DNA from: Bacteroidota bacterium
GTDB taxonomy: Bacteria; Bacteroidota; Bacteroidia; Flavobacteriales_F; PHOS-HE28
DNA length: 64,000 nt
NCBI GenBank assembly: GCA_023418095.1
Contig: JAEZDL010000078.1
Coordinates: 1 to 64,000, forward strand
Reading direction: 5' to 3'
Every line of letters starts with the position of its first letter. The stretch's first letter is position 1. Below the pieces are notes generated by a model, which ran no database searches, was not told the origin of the DNA, and worked only from the letters and a program-made list of their open reading frames with translations. Made by a program: the position numbers and the translations under genes. Shown here one piece after another: positions 51,027-58,169 of this stretch.

Positions 51027-52853
51027 ATGAGCACGGGAACCAGCGGACCACCTGCGAGCGGATCAACTGCCCGGGGAAAGACCTTCCGGGTGATGGACAC
51101 CGATCAGGAGAACAGGTTCATCAAGGCCATTGCCATCGCCAGCGTTCTGCTGGTGGTGGCCCTGCTCGGTTTCGCCTACAATAACCTGGATCGTTACAAG
51201 GCGGAGAACGATGCGATCCGGCGGTCGCACCAGATCATGCATGCCACCGATCGGTTCTTCGAATTGGTGAACGATGCTGAACTTGGTTGCCGTGGTTACC
51301 TGCTCAGCGGCGATTCCGCCTTGTTGGAGCCGTACAAGGCCGCGTTGCCCAAACTGGATGAACGTTTGAGCGAATTGCTCACCCTGCTTCCGGATACCGA
51401 AGGTGTAAGCCGGCCGCTCGGCATCAAGGTAAGCCTGCGCCAGAAGCTCACCAACCTTCAAATGCTGATCAAGGATCAGCGCACGGGCCGATCCACGATC
51501 GGGCAACCCGATCCGGAATTGTTGAAGCGCGGGAATGCACAGATGGAGGAACTACGGCGGATCCATCGTGAGTTGCTCACACGCCACGGTCACGCGCTAC
51601 AGTACCGCGCCATGCAGGAAAGATCGCTCGGGCTGGTGACGCCAATGATGATCCTGCTTTACGCGTTGCTCGCCTTGCTTGGCATCGGTCTGCTCTTCTT
51701 CCGGTTGATCCGCACCTTGGAGCGCGTGCAGCTTGCCGAACGCGTGGCCCGAAATACCGCGCGCGAACGTGACAAGGAAGCACGAACGCGTGAGCTTGCG
51801 GAAAGAAGTTTGAAACGCGTGCTGGACAGTTCGCCGAGCGGGATCATGGCCTTCCGATCCATACGTGATGAAAAAGGTGAGATCTCGGATTTTGAATGGA
51901 TGCAGGTGAACGATGCAGCCACCTCCATGGTCGGCAGCCCATCTGAAGAATTGATCGGTGCCCGGCTTTCAATGAAGATGCCGCTCCTGATCGCCGAAGG
52001 ATTGTTCGATCGTTTCAAACACGTGGTCGATAGCGGTGAACCGCTCTTCATCGAACATATGATCGACCAGGAAGGCCAGAAGCTCTGGTACAATATCTCG
52101 GCAGTGCGCCTGCTCGATGGCTTCGTCGTCACGTTCATGGACATTACGGAGACCCGGCGGCAGCAACAGATCATACAGGAAAGCGAACGCCTCGCCGTAA
52201 CGGGGAAATTCGCCCGATTGATCGCCCACGAGGTACGCAATCCGCTTACGAACATCCAGCTCGCATTGGAGCAATTGGAAGTGGAATATCCGCCTGGCGA
52301 AAGCAATGGGGCCGGCCTGTACACCGATATCCTGAAAAGAAATGCAGGGCGGATCCGCACGCTGATCAGCGAAATGCTCCATTCATCGAGGCCGATGGAG
52401 ATGGTGCTTCAACCCGGCTCGATCAATACGGTGATCTTGAAGGCCTATGAATTGATCAAGGACCGGTGCGAATTGGAAAGCATCAACTGCGCGCTGGACC
52501 TCGGCGAAGATCTTCCTTTCGTGAACATGGACAAGGAAACGCTCACCATCGCTTTCGTGAACCTGCTGATCAACGCCACGGAAGCGATGGAGTCAGGAAA
52601 GGGCCAGTTGAACGTATCGTCCGTGGAAGTGAATGGAAAAGTGCGGGTGGTGATCCGCGATAACGGAAAAGGCCTCACCTATGAAGAAAAGGAGAAGATC
52701 TTCCAGCCATTCTTCAGCGGAAGGAAAGGTGGCATGGGACTCGGTCTTACGGAATCACGCAATATCCTGAACGCGCACGGTGCCCTGCTTAGCGTGGAAA
52801 GCGAAGTGGGCAAAGGCACCGCCTTCAGCATCCTGTTCAACGCGGTGAATTGA
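51027..52853 (+). CDS. Sensor histidine kinase with CHASE3, PAS and HisKA domains
   Basis: A 608-residue membrane kinase: first transmembrane helix (about 31-50), extracytoplasmic CHASE3 domain (about 60-200; HATDRFFELVNDAELGCRGY, YLLSGDSALLEPY), second helix (about 203-229), coiled-coil with Arg/Glu pairs, PAS (about 265-380), HisKA with phosphoacceptor H401 in LIAHEVRNPLTNIQ, and HATPase with FVNLLINATEAME, DNGKGL and GGMGLGLT. It is the NtrB-type partner of the regulator upstream, 15 bases away. Signal unknown. Confidence 0.92.
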   Translation: MSTGTSGPPASGSTARGKTFRVMDTDQENRFIKAIAIASVLLVVALLGFAYNNLDRYKAENDAIRRSHQIMHATDRFFELVNDAELGCRGYLLSGDSALLEPYKAALPKLDERLSELLTLLPDTEGVSRPLGIKVSLRQKLTNLQMLIKDQRTGRSTIGQPDPELLKRGNAQMEELRRIHRELLTRHGHALQYRAMQERSLGLVTPMMILLYALLALLGIGLLFFRLIRTLERVQLAERVARNTARERDKEARTRELAERSLKRVLDSSPSGIMAFRSIRDEKGEISDFEWMQVNDAATSMVGSPSEELIGARLSMKMPLLIAEGLFDRFKHVVDSGEPLFIEHMIDQEGQKLWYNISAVRLLDGFVVTFMDITETRRQQQIIQESERLAVTGKFARLIAHEVRNPLTNIQLALEQLEVEYPPGESNGAGLYTDILKRNAGRIRTLISEMLHSSRPMEMVLQPGSINTVILKAYELIKDRCELESINCALDLGEDLPFVNMDKETLTIAFVNLLINATEAMESGKGQLNVSSVEVNGKVRVVIRDNGKGLTYEEKEKIFQPFFSGRKGGMGLGLTESRNILNAHGALLSVESEVGKGTAFSILFNAVN

Positions 52854-53015
52854 TCATGTGCTGGCGCTTCCGCGGATCAGCGATAGAACGAAGAGCACAA
52901 GGAATATGAAGAATAGCACTTTGGCGATCCCTGCGGCTCCTGCGGCAACACCACCGAAGCCGAGCACGGCGGCTATGATCGCGATAACAAGAAAGGTCAA
53001 TGTCCAGCGTAGCAT
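52854..53015 (-). CDS. Small DUF1328-family membrane protein
   Basis: A 53-residue protein: [20 protein letters not shown], a Gly/Ala-rich turn ([11 protein letters not shown]) and a second helix ending [11 protein letters not shown]. This is the DUF1328/YtjA pattern, tiny membrane proteins of unknown function often induced under stress. It converges with the kinase gene end to end. The start at 53015 fits the family; upstream in-frame codons do not look coding. Confidence 0.85.
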   Translation of the reverse strand: MLRWTLTFLVIAIIAAVLGFGGVAAGAAGIAKVLFFIFLVLFVLSLIRGSAST

Positions 53016-53255
53016 GATATGAATGATTTGATCACACCGGTCCTGGATCATAAACCCGTGCCAGAGCGTGCCTGATAGCGGAAAACCGAACTCCATTCAC
53101 AAAGCTGATCGGGGCGTGTTGGGTTTGAGCAACCCGATCCGTGGGGTGCATCGGCCACAGAATGCTGGAACATCGGCAGGCTGTTCCCTCTTTCTGCGGC
53201 CCGATCCTTCTGCACATCAAAGATCCCGGCCAGATCCGGCATGGATCTGTAGGGT

Positions 53256-53669
53256 GTGGATCACGTGAGAACGATCATCACGATATTGATCCTGGCGGTT
53301 TCCGCTTCTTTGCATGGACAGGATGTCCCGGCAGGAGCATCGCCCACCGATCGCTCCCCGGTGCAAACACCCGTGGAAGAAGCACGGGCACTTTCAGGAA
53401 CGTTGAAGGACCTGTTGGGCCAGGTGCATAAGCAACTCGGCCGGATCGACCAGGAATTGAAGATCTCGACCACTGAAAAACAGAATTCGATCCTCGCCGA
53501 TCAACTGGAGGATATGATGGAAGCCCGGGCGGATCTTGAACAAGCTTTGGACTTGGTGAACAGTACACGACCACAGGATATGAAGAACATCCGATCGGAA
53601 GTGGATGATGTGATCCGATCGGTGAAGGAGGAACTTGAAGAGATCGGATCGACTTCCGCCGTGAACTAA
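53256..53669 (+). CDS. Small exported coiled-coil protein
   Basis: A 137-residue protein with signal peptide (VRTIITILILAVSASLHG), a Pro/Ser-rich spacer and a long helical heptad region (about 42-130: LSGTLKDLLGQVHKQLGRID, ADQLEDMMEARADLEQALDL, VIRSVKEELEEIG). I do not recognise a family. The start is GTG 53256 or GTG 53265; there is no ATG. It faces the ybeY gene and a hairpin lies between. Its place next to the kinase cluster and DUF1328 gene suggests an envelope role. Confidence 0.6.
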   Translation: MDHVRTIITILILAVSASLHGQDVPAGASPTDRSPVQTPVEEARALSGTLKDLLGQVHKQLGRIDQELKISTTEKQNSILADQLEDMMEARADLEQALDLVNSTRPQDMKNIRSEVDDVIRSVKEELEEIGSTSAVN

Positions 53670-53693
53670 GAGCGAGGCGGCTCATGGCGGCAG

Positions 53694-53725
53694 AAGGGCC
53701 GTTGCCTTTATGGGCGACGGCCCTT
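53694..53725. terminator. Hairpin between the coiled-coil gene and ybeY
   Basis: aagggccgt with acggccctt, extended inward by a G-T pair and gcc/ggc, 6-base loop. It overlaps the ybeY stop and is followed by TCCTTTT on the plus strand. Probably ends the plus-strand gene and may serve both. Confidence 0.6.
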
Positions 53726-54160
53726 TCCTTTTGGCCGCAGCGCCAGGTACCGATCCTCCATTTCGCGCATGCTCTTTTTCTGCGCCGCGGTCTTGTCGCG
53801 GTGGCCGAGCAGGTGCAACAATCCATGCACCATCACACGCTCCAGTTCCGATCGCAGGCTCACATTGAACGTACGCGCATTCTCGCGGATCCGATCATAG
53901 CTCATGAGTATGTCGCCGCTGATGCCGGTCCCGGTCTGTCCATCGAATGTGATCACATCGGTGTATTCGTCATGATCAAGGTACCGGCGATTGAATTCCA
54001 ACAGGGCATCATCGCTCATCAGAACATAATTCAACTCCCGCAGCTGATGGCCATGATCCCGCGCCACCGACGCCAGCCATTGACGCAATGCCGCCCGGTC
54101 CCTGAAGGCGGATGGAACCCCTTGTGACTTGAATGTGATCGATGCGGCGGTACGGCTCAC
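53708..54160 (-). CDS. ybeY: Endoribonuclease YbeY
   Basis: rRNA maturation and quality-control nuclease. The 150-residue protein has the zinc site HGLLHLLGHRD (three His) near 113-123 and the upstream LNYVLMSDDALLEFNRRYL and HDEYTDVITFD motifs. Length is standard. Last gene of the DUF4175, rsbW-like, ybeY run; it overlaps the rsbW-like gene by 4 bases. Confidence 0.95.
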   Translation of the reverse strand: MSRTAASITFKSQGVPSAFRDRAALRQWLASVARDHGHQLRELNYVLMSDDALLEFNRRYLDHDEYTDVITFDGQTGTGISGDILMSYDRIRENARTFNVSLRSELERVMVHGLLHLLGHRDKTAAQKKSMREMEDRYLALRPKGKGRRP

Positions 54161-54594
54161 TCCGCCACCGGCTTCAAACTGAAGGCAAGGATCGCAGTGG
54201 CTCCATTGTCCATGAACTCGACCTCATCGGCGAGAGCGCGCATAAGGAACACCCCGCGGCCGTGCGGCTTCTCCAGGTTCTGTGGATCGGTCGGATCGGG
54301 AAGGTTCTCATGGTCGAAGCCGGGACCCTGATCCTGCACCATGAAGATGATGCGGTCGCCTTTCTTCTCGTAACCCAGTGTTACCGTTTTGGAGGGATCG
54401 AGCCTGTTGCCATGGTGGATCGCATTGTTCACGGCCTCTGTGAGAGCGATCAGCAAATTGCCGTAGATGCTTTCGTGCACCTCGTACCGCGCACATGCCT
54501 CATCGATCAACTTCTCTGCGATCGCGATGTTCTCCGCCTTAGCCGGAAAATCGATCCGCTGCGTGAATTCCAACTCTTGGGTCAATGCTGCCAT
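54157..54594 (-). CDS. RsbW-like ATP-binding anti-sigma/serine kinase
   Basis: A 145-residue GHKL ATPase of the RsbW/SpoIIAB type: AIAEKLIDEACARYEVHES, N-box LLIALTEAVNNAIHHGNRLD, G1 box VQDQGPGFDHENLPDP and the G2 region KPHGRGVFLMRALADEVEFM. Such proteins phosphorylate an anti-anti-sigma STAS protein or hold a sigma factor. No STAS partner is in the window. It sits 8 bases after the DUF4175 gene and overlaps ybeY. Confidence 0.88.
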   Translation of the reverse strand: MAALTQELEFTQRIDFPAKAENIAIAEKLIDEACARYEVHESIYGNLLIALTEAVNNAIHHGNRLDPSKTVTLGYEKKGDRIIFMVQDQGPGFDHENLPDPTDPQNLEKPHGRGVFLMRALADEVEFMDNGATAILAFSLKPVAE

Positions 54595-54602
54595 GGGACT
54601 TC

Positions 54603-57600
54603 TCAGGGTCGGTCAAATGTACCGAAATAGGCGTTCACGCGATCGCGGTAATAAGGCTTCAATCCCGGGGGCACTGTTCGCAACAATTCCGCCTCGCGCG
54701 CCTTGCGCCGGTGATGTTCGAAGAACCGGGCCGGATCGGGTGCTGGCTGATCCCGGCCTTCATTGCTGGTGCGTTTCTGATCGAGTTCGCGTTCACGTTC
54801 GGCCTTCTCATGTTCGAGCAGGCGTGTCATTATATCCTGCTGGCGTCTCATGGTCTGCTGATCGATCTTCTTGTTCACGATATCCTTCTCCTGCTTTTCC
54901 ATCTCCTCGGCGAGCTTCTGAAGGCCGTTCCCTGATCCGCTTCCATCCTTGTTCAATTCCTGCGCGAGCCGCTGCATCTCCTTGCGGATCGCAGCCTGCT
55001 GGGCCGCCATCTGCGCCATCTGCTGGCTCATGCCCGGCATACCAAGTCCACCTGGATTCTTCTCTCCCGGCTTTTCTCCAGGTTTCTTTCCTTTCTCCAT
55101 CGCCTTCCGCATTTCCTCCAACTGCTTCTGAAGTGCCTCCTGCTGCGCCTTCATCTTGGCCATGCTCGGCTTGTTCCCCTGGCCCTGGCCGCTACCGGGT
55201 TTGCTGCAACTGCCACTGCCCGGTTTACCCTGTTGCATCATCTGTTGCATCATCTGCTGCAGCGCTTCATCAAGCAACAAGGCGAGGTTGTTCAGTGAAG
55301 TCATCGCATGTTGTTGCTTATCGGCGGCCATCGGTTTGAAACGTTCGTTCGCGCGCGCTTCGCCGAGATGTTCCACCGCCTCGTCCATGTTGGAATTCAC
55401 CGCGTTCATTTCGCGGTTCACGATGCCCTCCAACTGCGGAACGCGCTTGCTGAGCGCGAAAAGCGAATCCTCGATCACCTTTGCATCATCGCGAAGTTTC
55501 CGTTGCTCCCGGCCATGTTCCATGAAGCGCGGATCGCGGATGTTGGTTGTGGTCATCTCCTCCATCACCTGCTCCTGATCGAAGCTCAGGTGCACGATGT
55601 TCTCCAACAATTGACGAAGCGCATCCATGTCCTCCTCCTGCTGTTCCTGCGCATTGTCCGCCATGGCGCTCTCCATCTGGAAGGCCATCTGTTCCATTTT
55701 CTCCGCAGCGTTCTTCTGTGACCCGCTCGCTTTCTGGTTCTGTTTCTTCTGAAGTTGATCGCTGCTCTGCTGCTGATCCTTCTGGATCTCCTGTTCCTGC
55801 TGATCGGTATCCGGCAGATCCATGGGCTGCTCCAGTTCGGCGTTCTTCTCCTGAAGCTTGTCCATTTCCTCTCGAACCTGTTCGAATTCCTTGTTCAATT
55901 CATCCTGCTTTTTCTGGAGTTCCTCCTGATCGGCCTTCCCTTCCTTCGTTTCCTCAGCGAGCTCATCCTGCTTTTCGGCAAGGTCCTTCAGTTGTTCGGC
56001 CAGATCGGTAGCTTTCTGTTCCACCTCCATCTGCTTGAAAAGCTCCAGCGTGCGATCGAGTTCCTTCTCAATGTCCTCCTGGCTCAACTGCATATCCTTC
56101 AATTGCTCCTGCAGTTGCTCCTTATCCAGCGCCTCCATCATCTCCTGCACCTTGCGGTACAGTTCCTTCATCTCCTCGGTGAGCACGTTCTCGAAAAGCT
56201 CCTGGATCTGTTGTTGCTTTTCAAGCAACTGCTCGTCCATCTGGCGGAATTCCTGCTGTTGCTGCTGGCTTTCGCGCAGCTGCTGCGTGTTCTGTTCGAT
56301 CCGCTGTTGAAGCTCCTTCTGCCGGTCGAGCACATTCTGCATCTTCTGCTTGTCCTGCCAGCCAAGCTCCTTCTTGTCCAGCATTTCGCGGCGCAACTTC
56401 TCCAATTCCCGCTGGATGTCCTGTGCCTCCCTGATGCTTTCGGTCAATTCGCTCTTGATCGTTCCACTGCTCTGCTCCTGTTGCTCGGATAATTCCTTCA
56501 GTGTTGGTGCGGCGAATACCTGCACAGCGCTCCGTGCGCTCTTGCTTCCGTTCACACCATCATTGTCCCACACCTCGAACCAATGTTCCACCCGATCGCC
56601 CGGGTTGATGGTGAGATCGTACAATTCCCAACTATGGAAGAATTCCTGGCGGGCCGCTTTCCTGTCGATCGGAAGTTCCATGGAGCCACTGCGCCGATCG
56701 GCGGCTACACTATCGCCACCTGTAACGAACCTGTAATGGAAAACCAATCTTTTGAAACCGTGGTCGTCACCGATCTCACCGCGGTAGAAGAGACGCTTGA
56801 TCGCTGTACTGTCCGTGCGCGTTTCCACCTGGATCGTGGGGTGCAGATCGGGGATCACTTCAACCCGGTAGCTGAGCGGATCGGGCGCGATGCGATCACC
56901 ATTGCCCGGGCTCATGCGGTACGTATGGCTGCGGAGGAAACGCCGCTCCATATTGAAGCGATCGCTACGGCCGGTGGCATCCACGGAATGGATCACATGC
57001 GTGGTATCGTCAAAGATGAACTCGAGCCGATCCGCGCTTCGTGCGTTCACGTTCCACTTCACCTCAGTGCCTGCCGGGATATTCAGATCGCCCATGTTGT
57101 GCACGGTCTCACTGGCGATGCCCAGATAATCCGGATAATCGAGCTCCATGCTGAAATCAAGCAGCAGTGGATCGGGGATCGTGCGCAGGGTGTGCATCCC
57201 GGAATTGAACCCCTCAGCGGTGAAGCGGAAATCCACCGGTTCACGCACATTGCGGAATCGATGCTGGAATCGCGTGGCATCCTTCTTCACCAGTGGGATC
57301 CGCTGGCCATTTATATCAAGCTCCACCAATTGCGGGATCGCCGATCCCTCCAACTCGACGACGAGTTCGAAATCCTGCTCCTCCGGGACCACCAGTTCAT
57401 CATTCAACACCACGAAACGGAAAGGTGCTTCCGGGATGAATTCACTGCCATGTGCGATGATGCGCTTCGTAGGGCCGGTGATCAGGCTCGGTGCAGCGAA
57501 CAACAGGATGACCAGCACTGCGAGCGGTGGTAATGCGTAACGCAAGTAGCGCGTGTTCCGGCGCAGGTCGATCGCGCTTGAGAAGGGCACCGGCACCAGT

Positions 57601-58016
57601 TCCCGGCTTCGCTGTTCGATCGCAGCATCGATCAATGCGCGCTGCTGCGGCGAAACATCGCTCATTTCACGCAGCTGCAATGTGTTCAGGAGCTTGTCCT
57701 TCACTTCACTGAAGTGCGTGCCGATGATGCGCGCCGCTTCCTTGTGGCCGATCACTTCACCCAGGCGGAACAACTTAACCAGCGGGATGGCGATGAAACG
57801 AACAAGAATGAAAAGCGCCGACGCGATCGTTCCCCAGAACATGGCCGTACGCGCAGCGGTGCCGAAGCGGCCAAGGTGTTCCAGCAACGCCACAGCGAGA
57901 AAGACCAGCACCAACAGGCCCAGACTGTAAAGCGCGCCGCGGATCAGCTGGTCCTGGTAGTACCGGCGGATGAACACATCAAGCTTGGCGATCAGGTGAT
58001 CGAGTTCTGTAGGCAT
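54603..58016 (-). CDS. DUF4175-family membrane protein with a giant coiled-coil
   Basis: A 1137-residue protein. Two transmembrane helices near the N-terminus (about 30-50 and 60-80) and a third near 150 anchor it. An extracytoplasmic part (about 170-540) looks beta-rich (PLLLDFSMELDYPDYLGIAS, PGDRVEHWFEVWDNDGVNGS). From about 545 to 1050 follows a Gln/Glu/Lys/Met-rich helical region with coiled-coil pattern, including poly-Q-like stretches (RESQQQQQEF, LQQMMQQMMQQG). The layout matches DUF4175. No enzyme motif. First gene of the operon with the rsbW-like gene and ybeY. TACCTTCG box 48 bases upstream. Confidence 0.75.
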   Translation of the reverse strand: MPTELDHLIAKLDVFIRRYYQDQLIRGALYSLGLLVLVFLAVALLEHLGRFGTAARTAMFWGTIASALFILVRFIAIPLVKLFRLGEVIGHKEAARIIGTHFSEVKDKLLNTLQLREMSDVSPQQRALIDAAIEQRSRELVPVPFSSAIDLRRNTRYLRYALPPLAVLVILLFAAPSLITGPTKRIIAHGSEFIPEAPFRFVVLNDELVVPEEQDFELVVELEGSAIPQLVELDINGQRIPLVKKDATRFQHRFRNVREPVDFRFTAEGFNSGMHTLRTIPDPLLLDFSMELDYPDYLGIASETVHNMGDLNIPAGTEVKWNVNARSADRLEFIFDDTTHVIHSVDATGRSDRFNMERRFLRSHTYRMSPGNGDRIAPDPLSYRVEVIPDLHPTIQVETRTDSTAIKRLFYRGEIGDDHGFKRLVFHYRFVTGGDSVAADRRSGSMELPIDRKAARQEFFHSWELYDLTINPGDRVEHWFEVWDNDGVNGSKSARSAVQVFAAPTLKELSEQQEQSSGTIKSELTESIREAQDIQRELEKLRREMLDKKELGWQDKQKMQNVLDRQKELQQRIEQNTQQLRESQQQQQEFRQMDEQLLEKQQQIQELFENVLTEEMKELYRKVQEMMEALDKEQLQEQLKDMQLSQEDIEKELDRTLELFKQMEVEQKATDLAEQLKDLAEKQDELAEETKEGKADQEELQKKQDELNKEFEQVREEMDKLQEKNAELEQPMDLPDTDQQEQEIQKDQQQSSDQLQKKQNQKASGSQKNAAEKMEQMAFQMESAMADNAQEQQEEDMDALRQLLENIVHLSFDQEQVMEEMTTTNIRDPRFMEHGREQRKLRDDAKVIEDSLFALSKRVPQLEGIVNREMNAVNSNMDEAVEHLGEARANERFKPMAADKQQHAMTSLNNLALLLDEALQQMMQQMMQQGKPGSGSCSKPGSGQGQGNKPSMAKMKAQQEALQKQLEEMRKAMEKGKKPGEKPGEKNPGGLGMPGMSQQMAQMAAQQAAIRKEMQRLAQELNKDGSGSGNGLQKLAEEMEKQEKDIVNKKIDQQTMRRQQDIMTRLLEHEKAERERELDQKRTSNEGRDQPAPDPARFFEHHRRKAREAELLRTVPPGLKPYYRDRVNAYFGTFDRP

Positions 58017-58064
58017 CTTCGTGGTCCCTTCTTCAACGCTTCTGCGCCAAGGGCTATTGCACCC

Positions 58065-58072
58065 CGAAGGTA
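58065..58072 (-). promoter_or_regulatory. Possible promoter -7 box of the DUF4175 operon
   Basis: TACCTTCG on the minus strand, one mismatch to TAnnTTTG, 48 bases before the ATG at 58016. No -33 TTG at normal distance. Confidence 0.35.
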
Positions 58073-58169
58073 CGGCACAACGGCAGTAGCGTACACGGCA
58101 GTACACGCTGCGGTGGTGGGAGGTTCAGCAACGGCTTATTGGATGATCGGTCACCGGCCCGTTCAAGAC

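Noticed and set aside
53040..53085. TGGCACG-like boxes as possible sigma-54 promoter of the DUF1328 gene
   Set aside because: Distance to a GC element is 8 or 9 bases, not 10, so the -24/-12 pattern is not met.
55755..56492. Plus-strand leucine-rich frame of 245 codons
   Set aside because: It is the antisense of the Gln/Glu-rich coiled-coil of the DUF4175 gene; Leu arises from complementing Gln and Lys codons.
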